Notes: generated from the sequence alone by a model not told the origin. A stretch of 64,000 nt of DNA from Flabesymbios commensalis (GCA_964017125.1 OZ024912.1:56600910-56664909); one strand, 5' to 3'. Positions 21,675 through 34,477 are shown, numbered from the stretch's first letter. Numbers and translations are program-made.

Positions 21675-22104
21675 CAGTGTAGACCCCTAATGATATCCCA
21701 CCAGGAATCTTAAAATTGAGATTGTCTTAGGGGTTTTGTCAAGCTAAAAAAAAATCCATAAATCCAAGAAAAACTCGGATTGGCCAGATCCCACCCACCC
21801 ACCCCCTAACCATTTTTTTTTTTTTTTTGAAACATGTTCAACCAAAAAACACCACAAAAAACACAAAAAAAACACGAAATTCAAAAAAAAAAAATAATCC
21901 GAATTGGGGCTTGACCCACCCACCCACTTCCGAGTTTTTCTCGGATTTTTGGATTTTTTTAACTTGACAAAACCCCTTAACTTTCTCTTATTTTCATTAG
22001 AAAAGTTAAGATTTATCTTAACTTTTCTAATGGGAATAAGAGAAAGTTAAGACAATCTTAATTTTCAGATTCATTTCTTGGAATGCTTAGTGGGATCTAC
22101 ACTG
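21675..22104. mobile_element. palindromic MITE, 430 bp
   Basis: CAGTGTAGA at the left and TCTACACTG at the right. The arms pair over most of their length: GGGGTTTTGTCAAGCTAAA / TTTAACTTGACAAAACCCC. An inner second palindrome, AAAAGTTAAG / CTTAACTTTT, lies near 22005-22035. Superfamily not assigned. Confidence 0.8.
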
Positions 22105-22604
22105 GCTTATCAGTGAGTGTCACAGAACGTCACCTGAATTAGAGACACTGGTGAAACAAGTGAAGGTGGGATCATGAAGATAGTAGTACCAAGGAGATAC
22201 AAAATTAATTGGTAGTACTATCTCCATGGTGGGATGGAAGGTCCTAATGTATTGCTTTCCGAAAGACTATATACTGACTTTTATATGTTGATGGGAGTAA
22301 AAGTTTATAAATTAGCTAAAGCTTAAAAATCTTCTAGAAGCAAACGTCTTTTCGAAGCCACTAATTATCTCTCCCTGTTTCAGGTAGTAAATGGGTTGTT
22401 TTTATGTGTGATCAACTGCGTGGCCAGACCGGGAGAATCGATCGATTTGTCACTAATTCTGGTAGCCTGATTAGAATATTAACACTGGAAAGTCATATCC
22501 CGTCGGTGTAGTATTATATGGATCGCAATGACAGAGGTCTGTCAATATGTGCTCAGATAATACTATAATTTTCGTCTCAACTCCTATTTATTTTGTAGGC
22601 CTAT

Positions 22605-22872
22605 ACAGCGAGGGGATCGACTTTAGACGTCAGAATCTGACGTCTATTTCATTTGAATACCTATGTTATGGGTCTACGAACATCAGAACTTTTTAATTCC
22701 TTCAGTGTGGGGACCGTCTCAAGAAGTCAGAACGTCTAAGGCCGTCAGATTCTGACGTTTAAATTCGATCCCCGCACTGAAAGAATTAAAAGATGTATAA
22801 TAGCGTATAACATATATGTATTCAAATGAAGCAGAAAGAACTAACTAAGACATTTATGATGACACAGCGTCA
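22605..22872 (+). mobile_element. two overlapping Family A copies, decayed
   Basis: A hairpin (GATCGACTTTAGACGTCAG) and an inverted body piece are followed at 22710 by a second hairpin start, TTCAGTGTGGGGACCGTC, and its body. This suggests one copy inserted into or recombined with another. Confidence 0.65.
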
Positions 22873-24116
22873 CAAATTTCGTCTTTAGGATTTATTAGCT
22901 ATATGCATCTGAGGGAATTCAAATGAACGAAACAAGTACACTGCTGTTAAAAAGTAGATCTGCTATAATGTACATTCAACTGCTGCTTTGTTAACATAAC
23001 TGTGGGCATACGTAAGACCATGTTGACCAGCTTTATGTTATAAAACCCAGTGTGTTTATTATTGAAGTTTCTAATGAGTAAGCTCACACAAGTAAAAGAG
23101 AGGTGTGGTGCAGCCATCGATTTCTGCTGAATGTATCAGTAGCTCAGCACATGTTTTCCAATTAGAAGAAAAAAAAAATAGTCTTTACCCACAATTAAAT
23201 TATGAGACACTAATGGTAAAAAAATGCACAGTTCTAATTCCCTGTTAATCACGCTAATTGGAATGCGTCATAACAAGACTAATTATGTAAAAGTTAAGCT
23301 TGTTATAGACGTCGATAATAATTAGCGTGAGGTATAAATGAACGACTAGTACGAATGCACATGGTTAGCATGGTTAGGGGTTATAAAATGTTTTCGCGAA
23401 AACGGATGCCAGTGATGATAGTGTGTTGTTGTGTGAACCTTTAGTATCTGAGGATATCTTGTTGAGAACAACACTGTGAAATGTTAGAGAAAAAACGTCC
23501 TTTTTTCAGCATAATTTCCCACTAATATCTAAAATCACATGATTTAGAGTGTTTTTATTTATTGCCGATATAATGTCAGGTTTTCAAACTTGACCCGTCC
23601 AGATTTAAAATCGGTGATTTATTTTTTATCTACACAATTAAAAAATTGACATTTCAGTCAATTTTCTGATTGTAAAAAATATTTTCTAACCAGCTCAAAA
23701 GCGTTGCCTGCAGTAAAAAAAAGTGCAGTCAGCGTAATAGCAGCCTGGTAAATTTGCTGGCAAACATATAAGACAGATAATGAGTGATTATTACGAGCTA
23801 AATCATGCTTCAATTACTAATGCATCTTTGGTATCAGTCTTTTATTGTATGTTTAACGTAGCAGACACGATACATTGAATCAATTCTGGTTTAATATAGG
23901 CCCAGCGTCTGCGACATTGGCCCAACATGTATCTTTTATGTATGTCAAGCATAAATATATTCGTTCAAATTTTACAAAATCATATGATTTAATGTTTATT
24001 AACTTCAAGTGGATGGAATTTCAATTGAATATTACTCAAATAATACCTTGACTGATACGCTAATAAATAAAATAATTGCTATTCATGTGTCACTCACTTT
24101 ATTGTATTTATTTCAG
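22873..24116. other. no gene seen; intron-like DNA upstream of first STK32 exon found
   Basis: AT-rich. A Family C remnant at about 23868-23932 (AGACACGATACATTGAATC, CAGCGTCTGCGACATTGG). No exon for the kinase N-lobe was recognised. Confidence 0.5.
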
Positions 24117-24154
24117 AGATATAAAACCTGACAACATATTACTTGACGAGGAAG
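24117..24154 (+). CDS. STK32: STK32 kinase exon: catalytic loop
   Basis: Acceptor TTATTTCAG, donor GAAG|GTAAGA. Encodes (R)DIKPDNILLDEE plus the first base of Gly. This is the HRDxKPxN catalytic loop of the protein kinase fold, with the catalytic Asp and the metal-binding Asn. The sequence matches the STK32A/B/C family (HRDxKPDNILLDExG). The entering intron is phase 2 and the leaving one phase 1, and the latter fits the exon at 33353. It is the first exon I can identify; the N-lobe exons (glycine loop, VAxK lysine) are missing from what I can see. Confidence 0.93.
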
Positions 24155-24228
24155 GTAAGATACGTTTACTTATTATTATATTACATATTTTTCGCCAATA
24201 GCTTGTAAAAATGCCAATATCCTGTCAT

Positions 24229-24233
24229 ATAAT

Positions 24234-24268
<35 letters not shown>

Positions 24269-24273
24269 TCTAT

Positions 24274-24356
<83 letters not shown>

Positions 24357-24357
24357 C

Positions 24358-24404
<47 letters not shown>

Positions 24405-24450
24405 TTATTTATTTTTTTATTTTTTTATTTTTTTATTTATTTATTTATTC
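24229..24450. repeat. (TTTA)n microsatellite
   Basis: About 220 bp of TTTA/TTTT tetranucleotides in the first visible STK32 intron, 75 bp after the donor. The long FIYL-type open frame through it is a by-product. Confidence 0.97.
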
Positions 24451-25450
24451 TTTTCACTTATTCAATTATATACTTTATATGTAGCTTTCCTTGTCTTTCG
24501 TTCGTTGTGTATAATTTTGTTTTATTATCACTTAGAAACCATAGATTCCATGTAACAATTTTTTTATCTTAGTCAAAATTGATATAAAAAATAGAAAATT
24601 GAATTATTTAAAATTTACTATTGATTTTTACATAGCAATGTAAAACGGAATAAATAAAATAATGTAGTCTAATGTTGGTTTAGCTCGTTTTATATTTTTT
24701 TCAATTGTATTTATTCTTATTCAGTTATATACCTTATATGTAGCTTTTGTTGGCTTTCGTTGTGTATTTTGTTTTTCATTACTTAGCAACCAGAGAACAA
24801 CATTTTATCATCAGACAAATTTAATAATTATATAAAATAGACAATTGAATTTTTGTATAGCAATGCAAGACGGATTGAATAAAATAATATAGTCTAATGT
24901 TGGTTTAGCTCGGTTTATAAATTTTTCAATTTTTGCTGACTAAAACCATCTCTCCCTATGTCCTGATTAAAAAGATTGAAAACGACTATAGCTGTGCTCA
25001 GAGCTTAAAGGGTTAATCAATAATAAGGTCATGTAAAATTTGAATAAACTCGACATTTTCATCTGATTATATCCAGTGCATATTTTTCAAATTGGTCAGC
25101 CACACCCACACTACTAATATACACAGACGTTAGGCTTCTCAAAGTAAATTAATTTACTTCGTGACAATCTAAAGTAAAGCAAGAAAAACATGTCTAAGCA
25201 TACATTTGTGAATACGTGAACGGCTCATTGCATTATCGGATGGTCTCGGCCAATTTGTGCGATTTCTGCAATGTTTGTGATTACGGTCAAACCTGCAGTA
25301 ACTCAAGCCACAATCGATGAAGTATGTGTGTTCTTGAAATCAGTTCTTTTTACTGCACTTTCTAGAGTGTCAGTCGTCGAAGGATCTAAACTTATTATTG
25401 TCCTCCGTGCAAGCCCATCGACACAACTCTTATGAACAGAATCAAACCCA
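24451..25450. other. intron, no gene; imperfect tandem duplication
   Basis: 24450-24690 and 24710-24930 are diverged duplicates (TATACTTTATATGTAGCTTT / TATACCTTATATGTAGCTTT; AGTCTAATGTTGGTTTAGCT in both). The repeat unit is about 235 bp. A TTAA-type element end (CTTAAAGGG-TTAA) lies at about 25002-25015. Confidence 0.6.
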
Positions 25451-25514
25451 CCAGACGTTGTTTTAATGATGGCCAGCGTTTTGCGACGCTGGCCATCATT
25501 GAAACAACGTCTGG
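25451..25514. mobile_element. Family C inner hairpin
   Basis: CCAGACGTTGTTTTAATG and CATTGAAACAACGTCTGG are arms with one mismatch, around GGCCAGCGTTTTGCGACGC. The outer tips are absent. Confidence 0.75.
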
Positions 25515-25784
25515 CTGCGTTCACGTTCTTTCACCAGCATGCGAAGAGCGAAATATCAATAAAATATTTGCGGGTTTTTATGAGGCGTCCTCCTTGGCTT
25601 TGATGGACTGTCTCCTCGTACCGACTGCCATCTCTGCAGAGAGGCTCTCTAGCGGTCACTGCTGTGCTTGTCTTTGTGCGACTCCTGAAAATCCATTCTG
25701 GATCTGCTTACAACCCTCCCCCCCCCCATAAAGTTGTGGAATCCACAAAATTGTCTGCGTTCAGGACTCACCTCTTTCAGCGAC

Positions 25785-25925
25785 GAGACCGTACACCGTG
25801 GACCCATAACATAAGTATTCAAATGAAGCGGAAAGAACGAACTAAGACATTTATGATGATTTCAAATTAAGACAAAACCCTTGTATTGGCTAATATTGAT
25901 ATATTTCAACGTTTTGAGATTAAAA
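25785..25925 (+). mobile_element. Family A body fragment
   Basis: GACCCATAACATAAGTATTC, then AAATGAAGCGGAAAGAACG and ATTTATGATGATTTCAAATT. The hairpin is lost. Confidence 0.7.
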
Positions 25926-26051
25926 CTCCCTTTCGAGATATACGATATAGAGAAATAAAAAAAGATCAAATCCTCTGCAAATATGAAGCCTTTGCAAATG
26001 AAATTGTTTGTGTACCTACCTATTAGTGTAGGCTCATATGTCTCATATAAC

Positions 26052-28030
26052 ACTTTCGTGCATTTTGTCTGTTAAAATTGATTTTTCACTTGATTCTGCT
26101 GACACAAAATATCATGAAGATCAAGAAAAAAAGGGATTGCATTTTTTTAAAGGTCGAGAAAATGTCCAAAATGGCGAAATCCAAGATGGCCGCCAGCGTA
26201 TATAAGAATAAACATATTTACTAATAATTTTGCAACTACATACGCTAGAGACATAAATAATATGTCTATTCTTATGTTTTCAGATATGAGAAAGCCAATT
26301 CTTTCATTTGTTTTTAGAATAAAATATTGTAAAGTCTATATTTATGCAAATATAAGCAAAAACAACCGGATATCGCAGTGAAACTGACATTAACATTGTT
26401 TTGGCTGATAGTTTTTTTCAAATAATAGACAAGATGTATATAGAGATGTAGTTATAATATGTAATGGCAACACATATGTGTGAAACGTGAATCCAAAGAA
26501 TGTACAGAGTCAAAGCCTTTTTTCAAGAGTTGAGCCGGAGAACTACTCTCAGAAACACTCTAAAAATACTTTGTTTTTAATTATCTTCTTTTTCAATATA
26601 TTTTTAGAGAACAGATAGTTCCGATAATATAATCAGCAATATAATAAAAATTCTGACTGGTTTTGGTATATCAGATAAATGAAATAGGTGAATGAGGCAG
26701 ATGAGATTATAATTATAAATCACTTATCATACAATCATTGCATGAATCTGTGCACATATAAATGGTGCAAGTAACATAACGTAAATTAAGTTACATGTTT
26801 TGGGAGTGGTAAGCATAACAGTTTAATAAGTTTTGTCATATTACATTCTTTGGCTGCTAGAATTAAAAAAAAAACAATTTATATATATTACGTATATTGT
26901 TGTGGCAGCATCCTTAATAGTATAATTATATAACTTCATGTTCGACATGTTTGAGGCCACACTCGAGTGGAGGTTCAAAAATGTGATAATGACGTTTGAA
27001 TCACAGACTACACTATCGTTATGTATTGTCATTGAAAAAAAAATATTTTGCAAACTGACGTTTACTTTGTGCCTGAATGTAATTTTAGTAACCGCCGCTG
27101 GTATATCCTTGCATTGAAGATAATGTTATGTAATATTTAAAAATGGTAATTAATTTAATAATATTTCAGTGAACGAATGACTGGGGTATTCGGACACTTT
27201 TCTATGACTAAACTGGACCAGGATAACTTTACGTGAACATGGTGTATTAGTGCTGTACCGACTTCTGTATTTACAAGAGGTGACACTTTTTGTATATCTA
27301 AGGGTATGAAAATCACATGTACTTCATATTCAAGGGTCAATAAAATAACCCAGCTGCACCATGTGCATATTCAAAGGCTGATTTGTGTCTCGAACATTAC
27401 GCCTAGATGAGTTTGTTGTGCAAAAAGCAGGGTTTTCATGTTTTAGACAGTGACAGATTGTTTGCTAAGATTTTTAGGCTGTCCCGAGCATTGTGTCTAT
27501 TCGGAAAGGGTGTATTCAAGACTAAGAGTTTGATTATCCTGTCTGCACACCGAACCCAAATTTTCACCTAGTGCCCCACCCAATATGGGAATAACCTCCT
27601 GAGCATGGTGAGATGTATCAGATGGCACTGCCATCCACACAGTATCCTAAATTTCGTTCAAGGCCTAGCACACAACCTCTAGGACACGTAGCAGAAATCT
27701 TATGCTATGTTTTTAAATTTTGTTGGTTAAAATCGAGAAAAATCGTGTTTAAACTGTTTATTTCTAAAATATAATAGTGTCATCAGTTTTCTCGCCTTAA
27801 AACTATACAAATCGATATATTATACTAGTTTTTGTGTTCCGTATTTCAAAAGTTATGGTGAAACAGATAATATCTTCGACACATGGCGGCCATTTTCGAT
27901 TTAGTAAATTTTCATAGATTTAAAGAGTTAGAAAAAAATGCAATCCCTTTTTTTTCTCATCACTATTATGTTCCAAAGAGGAATAAACAAAAAAATCACT
28001 TTTAACAAACATTTTGCACGAAAATACATA
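26052..28030. mobile_element. 2 kb non-coding element with about 150-bp inverted ends
   Basis: The left end CTTTCGTGCATTTTGTCTG and AAAAAAAGGGATTGCATT recur inverted at 27888-28030 (AATGCAATCCCTTTTTTTTC; CATTTTGCACGAAAATAC). Both ends also carry ATGGCGGCC/ATGGCCGCC blocks next to the repeat. The interior is AT-rich with no transposase. It lies in the 9.2 kb STK32 intron. Similarity of the ends is roughly three quarters by eye. Confidence 0.65.
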
Positions 28031-28353
28031 AGGGCATATACTAATAATAATATACTAATATAATATACTATATGGGAACTGTACACATCGACAGTCATTC
28101 ACCTGTTCCCGAAAAATAGGATACAAGTTCAGCGAGATCAAATGCATAGAGGCTCCCACACTCCTCGTAAGGGGGGTGTTGAAAAAAGTGGTTGTGAGCT
28201 TTCATATTAGCTTGTACGGGGTATTTGATAAAGATGTTCATTCATACTGACATGACTCAGGTGGGGATGGCGGCAGAAATTCATGTATTGTTGATCGAGG
28301 AACGAAAGCGATGTTATCTGCATGCAGTGTAAGTGTGTGCCGAATGTGGCTGA

Positions 28354-28573
28354 TTAACCCTTTCAAGCCTGAATTTACCATTGTCATCTTCATCCACCAC
28401 AAGCCGCGTGGATGAAGATGATTTGAGGTGGTTTAAAAATTAAAGAAAATTACAATGTATTGGTAAGCCAGTTTCATGGAAATTTTCGTTCTAAAGCCTT
28501 TGTTGGTAGGGAAAGTCTGTTTTCGGGGATGTAAAATGATGCTTTAATGCATCGTGAGGGTTTAAAGGGTTAA
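28354..28573. mobile_element. Family B-like MITE with a third hairpin
   Basis: TTAA-CCCTTTCAAGCC ... GTTTAAAGGG-TTAA. The hairpin is TCATCTTCATCCAC / GTGGATGAAGATGA, unlike other copies. 220 bp. Confidence 0.85.
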
Positions 28574-28943
28574 ATTATATTATTTTCTGTGGGTTGAATT
28601 TGTAATTGATGCGATTTCATGCCGGCGGATGCGACTCCAACTTGAGTGCAGAATGCATCTTCCTCTGCAAGGCTGGCTATTCCTGAGGTCGTAGACCGAC
28701 CTTGCTGAAACAGGGTTGAATCCGCCTATTGGAGTGGGGACTGTCAAAAAATATTTTCTCTGTTTGACCCAAAAAATTCAAATAGACATCTATTATAAAA
28801 CAAATCATCAATTCCAGTATAAAATTATTTGAACAACGACAATAGCCGATACGATCGTGTCAAGGACTAATATCAGTAATGGATTAAATTTCAATTTCAG
28901 AAGATAATGGGAATCTTATGAATCGCTTCCTATTGTTTCTGTA

Positions 28944-29189
28944 TTAACCCTTTAACCTCCGGTGCCGCATATATTGGGGTTTTCATTTGGTATTAGCACA
29001 TTAAGTACCACCTTTTAAACAAGTTAAAGAAAACATGTAGCATCAATCAGCAATATTTGAAAACAATTGACCTCCATTTTGTCAAATCTGAACAATTTTC
29101 ACTCACTTGAAGTTGTGGATCACGTCAGCGAGACACAACTTCAAGTGGGTGAAAATTCAAATTGATTAATTTGGCGGTTAAAGGGTTAA
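28944..29189 (+). mobile_element. Family B MITE, complete
   Basis: TTAA-CCCTTTAACCTCCG ... GCGGTTAAAGGG-TTAA, 246 bp, with hairpin CTTGAAGTTGTG / CACAACTTCAAG. Best-preserved member here. Confidence 0.9.
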
Positions 29190-29938
29190 TAGCATACTAG
29201 AGTGAGGAGCAATTAGGGGAAGCATTCTAGACATATCTGGCAGTGCGTGGGCGTCCTAATTACAAGACCCAATGCCTGGACCTAATACGTGGACTGATAA
29301 TATTTAACTCGCATCCATACTAGGCCCTGTATAATTTTTTTATTTACTGGATTATACAATTATTTCGTCTTTAAACATTTTAGGGCAAATTTTTGCACGA
29401 CAAAATGAGTTACAATGTATAATATATTGAACTATTATGCTAAATTAGGCAGTATGCACACACATAATTATTATCGTTAACAAGAGAACTAATGTTATAT
29501 TGCATTAACCGCGATATATTAGATTTTGAGTTTTGCACCTACAAATAATTAAAAAGGGATAAAAAAAGAATCATAAAACTTGAATTACGAACTAAATATA
29601 ATATTATGTCAATCCGTCGTTTCTTAATACAGTATAATACAACTTTTAATATAAGATAATTGCTATTATATAATAATTATCATGATTAATATTTATATAT
29701 TCGTCAACATCTAGGCCTACAACGAAATTCGATGCTGTCTGTCCAATTTGTTCTCCCTAATCACATCTAATAACGTGTGTGTGGTAATTCCAGGGGGGGG
29801 GGGGTCAGTTTGGCGGTATTTTAGCCACTCGGGCACGTACGTGCCAGGTTTATTGACCACTGTGGATGTACTCCTCATGGGTCCCCAGGGTATACCTAAT
29901 CCCCACCGGCGTTAACTCCTCAAATCCTAAGATTATAT
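29190..29938. other. intron, no gene
   Basis: AT-rich, with a run of about 13 G at 29792-29804. No repeat family recognised. Confidence 0.5.
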
Positions 29939-30023
29939 CCCAGCAAACAAGAGACGTTCACCCAATGTTGCTGTAATGTTGGTCCAGCGTCGCAGACGTG
30001 GTTTCTTGATGTCTCGTGTTTGC
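29939..30023. mobile_element. Family C MITE, right arm shortened
   Basis: CCCAGCAAACAAGAGACGTT, then TTGGTCCAGCGTCGCAGACG, then directly GATGTCTCGTGTTTGC. Confidence 0.8.
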
Positions 30024-30854
30024 AAATTAAATATGGTGGCGGACGGGTGGTAACGTCTCAGGTTATTTTCCAGGCGGGAGGACCTTGAGTGCTTGTCATG
30101 ATGATCAGGTGTTATGACCTCATGTTACGTTACAGGGAATAGGAAGCATAGGCCACTCTTCGACACCCGGCCATTTTTCTAATTTTCATATCTAGGCCTT
30201 GAAACGTCCAAACTGTTCACCGACATGGTTCATATTGTGATATGGAGGGCATCAAGCACAAATTGGCTAACCCACATTAAACAATGAAAATATATGTCAT
30301 TGATAGCAACAACTTGATCAATATACGAGTTTCTCCATCGAGGGTTAGACCATTTTGGTCACTGATTTTGTTCCCTTTTGGTGTTAACTTGTATTTATTT
30401 GTTTTATCCTGTACTTCATGTTGCTGCGCGATTTTTTCTCAAAATCGTCAAAATGTGGGCTAGCGACGGACTAATACTCGTTTATCAGGTTTATCATTGA
30501 AATGTTACCCCTCCTCTCTCACCTGTCTAAAAAATAGGCTTATGGCGACCTACTTAATCACTGCATAAGAACATTAGCAATTTTCTGCCAAATTCTGTTT
30601 GTCGGTTCATTGTTGACGGTTCGATTAATTAGACCTATCCACCTGAAATGGGCAGACGGTAAACAGGAAATGCTTGCCACCTACACGAGGAGGCTCAAGT
30701 GACGACCTACTAGCGCAAACCAAGCCAAGGTCAGTTGTCTAATTTAGCCAGGGACGGTCACCACCATGTCAGATTGGAGTTGACATGTTCCCCTTGGTAG
30801 ACGGGTAGCGTGTTGAAGGGTGGGAATTACTGTGTAAATGCATTCTGAAGTATT
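30024..30854. other. intron, no gene seen
   Basis: Mixed composition, no family recognised. Confidence 0.45.
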
Positions 30855-31075
30855 TTAACCCTTTGACCGCCAAATTATTCTATCTGAATTTTCACCCACT
30901 TGAAGTTGTGTCTCGCTGACGCGATCCACAACTTCAAGTGAGTGAAAATTATTCAGATTTGACAAAATGGAGGTCAATTGTTTTAAAATATTGCTGATTG
31001 ATGTCACATTTTATCTTTAAAAGGTGATACTTATTGTGCTAATAAAAAATAAAAACCCGATTATATGCGGCATCG
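30855..31075 (-). mobile_element. Family B MITE, reverse orientation
   Basis: TTAA-CCCTTTGACCGCC, then the hairpin and inverted body, to CCGATTATATGCGGCATCG. The far tip is lost. Confidence 0.8.
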
Positions 31076-31111
31076 TCATTCCCAATGTCATCCAACGATC
31101 TGGCTCCATAC

Positions 31112-31310
31112 CCAGCAAACACAAAACATTTTCATAACATTTATACAATGTTGGACCAACGTCAAAGACAATAAAGCGTGTCGAACGAAGAGATGAGCAG
31201 CCAGTGATGATGCGATGGCCGCAGACCCATAATATAGGTATCGAAATGAAGCGGAAAGAGCTCACTAGGACATTTATGATGATTTCAAATTGAAAAAATA
31301 CCGTGCAAGC
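31112..31310. mobile_element. Family C left half followed by Family A body fragment
   Basis: CCCAGCAAACACAAAACATT to TTGGACCAACGTC (31112-31170). Then from about 31205 a Family A body, CAGACCCATAATATAGG ... TTTCAAATTGAAAAAA. Confidence 0.7.
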
Positions 31311-31374
31311 ACTTAAATACCCCTCTGCTCATGCAGTGACTCTATATATGCCAGGTCTCAAGGCAATTAATTGA

Positions 31375-32575
31375 AAATAAGAACGATTTATTAAAATTGA
31401 TAAAACCAAAATGGCCGCCGCAGCCTCGTTTCCAGTCTCACATGAGAACGGACAATATTAATAGACTCGCAGACCCCGAAAACTTATATATATACCAGGT
31501 TTCGAGGGAATTCTGAAAAAAAAGGTTAAAAAGAATTAGTCGCCAGGTGGCGGCCATTTTGATTATCGGTAGAAAGCTGAAATTCTAATCAGGTTGGGCG
31601 GGGGCCCTAGGGTAGTGGTTAGCACCGCTGCCTTTCACGCCAGAGTTCGGGGTTCGGTTCCCAGTCTCGGCTGTTTCAAAGAAACAAAAAAATGTTTCTT
31701 CCCCATCCACGTGTGAAAGTCAGTATTGTGGGGAGCCTCCGTGACCGAGAGGTAGCGTGCTCGGCTTCAGACCGCCAGGGCTCGAATTTCGAATCTTGTG
31801 TCTGGAGGACAGTGTCATCTCAATCATCTCACCATCCTCAGGAGGTTCTCCTGGCCCGGTTTAGCCTATATGTGCACAAAGGTGGCCTAAAGCCCGATTC
31901 ATTTCATTTTTCATTTCTAATCAGGTCATCTCCATACTCGTGGGTAACTTCACATAAAAAATTGGAGAGATCCAATAATTATTTTTCAAGTTATCGCGCT
32001 AACAAGGAATTATTGAATTTAAAAATCAAGATGGCCGCCATAGCCTCGTTTTCAGTCGCACACTAAGACGGACAATGCTAATAGACTCGCAAACCCCGAA
32101 AACCTATATGTACCAGGTTTCGAGGGAAATCTGAAAAAAAGTGAAAAAAAAGTAATCGCCAGGTGGCGTCCATATTGATTTTCGGTTGAAAGCTGAAAAT
32201 CTAATCAAGTCATCTCCATACTCATGGGCAACATCACATTAAAAATTGGAGAGATCCAATAATTATTTTTCAAGTTATCGAGTTAACAAGGAATTTTGTA
32301 ATTAAAAAATAAGGATGGCCGCCATAGCCTCGTTTTCGGTTGCACGCGAAAACGGATAATGCTAACAGACTCGCAGACCCTGAAAACCTATATATACCAG
32401 GTTTCGAGGGAAATATATAAAAAAAAAATTAGTCGCCAGGTAGCGGCCATTTTAATTATCGGTGGAAAGCTGAAAATCTAATCAGGTGATCTCCATACTC
32501 ATGGGTAACTTCACGTAAAAAATTGGAGAGATCCAATAATTATTTTTCAAGTTATCGCGTTACCAAGATTTGTTT
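31375..32575 (+). repeat. 283-bp satellite, at least 3 units, split by a SINE
   Basis: GCCGCCATAGCCTCGTTTTC-type anchors lie at about 31412, 32034 and 32317; the last two are 283 bp apart. The first gap becomes about 290 after subtracting the SINE. Each unit has ATGGCCGCC in one direction and GGCGGCCATTTTGATT in the other, about 130 bp apart, plus TTGGAGAGATCCAATAATTA. Confidence 0.88.
31595..31914 (+). mobile_element. SINE with two tRNA-like heads, 12-bp target duplication
   Basis: TTCTAATCAGGT flanks both sides (31583-31594, 31915-31926). The first tRNA-like unit has A-box TAGTGGTTAGCACC and B-box GGTTCGGTTCC, with a CTTTCAC anticodon loop (TTC, Glu-like). A second begins near 31728 with GAGGTAGCGTGCTCGG and GGCTCGAATTTCGAATC. 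The tail is ATTCATTTCATTTTTCATT. Length 320 bp. It interrupts a satellite unit, so the empty site is seen in neighbouring units (AAAATCTAATCAAGTC). Confidence 0.9.
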
Positions 32576-32694
32576 TCAATCTTTGCCCTTGACTTTTGAC
32601 CTTGACCCTGGGTAAAAAAAGTGCAGGGAGGGGTTGAATGTTTGTATGAATTATGAATTTAATCTGTTGCACCATGTTGGTGTAGTAGCCAAAA

Positions 32695-32785
32695 GAGTGT
32701 GTGCGGCGGCGGCGCCGGAGACGGCGGCGCACGATGGGGACAACAATACCCCTTCGGGCCCCACGGGCCCCACGGGCCGAGGGGT
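32695..32785. repeat. GC-rich low-complexity block
   Basis: GGCGGCGGCGCCGG and GGGCCCCACGGGCCCCACGG in otherwise AT-rich intron. Short GC repeats give frames in all phases and no gene is implied. Confidence 0.8.
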
Positions 32786-32846
32786 AAAAGCCCACTTTGG
32801 TCTCAATGGTATACACAAAAATATTTCTGCGTTGTAAAGGTTAAGC
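32786..32846 (+). mobile_element. Family A right end
   Basis: CACTTTGGTCTCAATGG, then ACAAAAATATTTCTGCGTTG and TAAAGGTTAAG. Confidence 0.6.
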
Positions 32847-33330
32847 CTGGACAAAGCTTTCTGGTTGAAGCGTCTAAGACCACTCTATGTATGTTTCTAA
32901 TATTAGTTGTACCCCAGTTGCCTATAATCTGCGTGGTGTTTCCTGGGTACAGATGTGTCCCGCTGTTCATGCACAGTGGACTACTCCTTTAATACGCCGG
33001 TTGTGGAACACGTCTGAACTAGGGTACAGATGAGTTCGCCGCTCCAAAAGAATCAATTCGTATATCGTATCGTATCGTTACGTATCGAATAACGTCCGCT
33101 GGCAGCCAAATTATCGTATGTGCCACCCAAGCACACGTCACATAACACTGGATGCTCTGGGGACGATATTCTGCGACTGGTATGTAGGCCCTATGGCATT
33201 TCTCAGCATTGGTATCCCCATGAGGATTGGATTTGTCTGGATCGGTATGTGAGCATTGTCTGGGCAATCATATATCTTTTGCGCGGCCATGGCAGCATCT
33301 TTGGCGGCACGAACTGCATTCATTGCATAG

Positions 33331-33702
<372 letters not shown>

Positions 33703-34352
33703 GAACAGATGTATATCTAAAATATATATGTCTGGATGTAGCGTATGTACAAACACAATACAGGCACGTATAGATAATGATATTTCCCACCGCACATGTA
33801 ATCACATAAAATATTTAGTGATATTTTGTGTTTAAATAGTAGTCTACAGTGCACCCACAATAAAAACACGGGTATAGACGTACCCAGAAATCATCGCGCT
33901 GATTACAGAGATTGTCAGGAAAAACGCCTCATAGTGAATAACTATCAACGTTAACAGGCCCGAGAGCAAAATGTGATTTTTAGCTTCATTGGCCATCTTC
34001 TTCCAAAAAAACGCTGTCACATTTCCCTTTTTTATACATTAACAGGTAAAGGCAGCATCCACGACAAGCCTTTGTTACAAGACATTCAACTAAAGACAGA
34101 TTTAGGCTGTCTAAAGGCTATATTTAGAAGTACTAACGTGTGGTCCCGTTGAAGTACTTCTGTCTTAAAGTAGACCTATGACAATGATCTGATTGAAATA
34201 AATGATAATCGTGAGGCGAGATGGATCGACTTGCTATCGTCTCCTCTTTATCATTCCTAATCAAATCTAAGAGACAGCTATGGGTTGCGTGGAAAGTGGA
34301 GGAACACTCTAATATGAATAATTTCTTGTCAGTGCCGGAAGAAAATTTCACA

Positions 34353-34432
34353 TTGCTAAACGTCGGTACAATAGTGGGCCACCGTCTTTGACGTTGGCCC
34401 AGCATTGAACCAACTTTGGTTCGTATTTCGTG
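34353..34432. mobile_element. Family C fragment
   Basis: GTGGGCCACCGTCTTTGACG, then GGCCCAGCATTGAACCAAC. Tips are lost. Confidence 0.55.
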
Positions 34433-34477
34433 TTGTAGCTGACGACGGAACCGCTTTGTCATTAGCGGTCCGTTTAA

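Noticed and set aside
1-24116. candidate N-lobe exons of STK32 (glycine loop, VAxK lysine, NLWYSFQ)
   Set aside because: I looked for these on the plus strand and found no match; the nearest coding-like segments (16600-16860, 19010-19150) do not resemble the family.
24211-24555. 114-codon hydrophobic open frame
   Set aside because: It is the (TTTA)n microsatellite read in frame (FIYL repeats).
31595-31800. functional tRNA genes
   Set aside because: A- and B-boxes are present but acceptor stems do not pair; target duplications and a tail mark a SINE.
32547-32992. overlapping GC-rich frames on both strands near 32700-32850
   Set aside because: A low-complexity CGG/GGGCCCCAC block keeps several frames open; no domain recognised.
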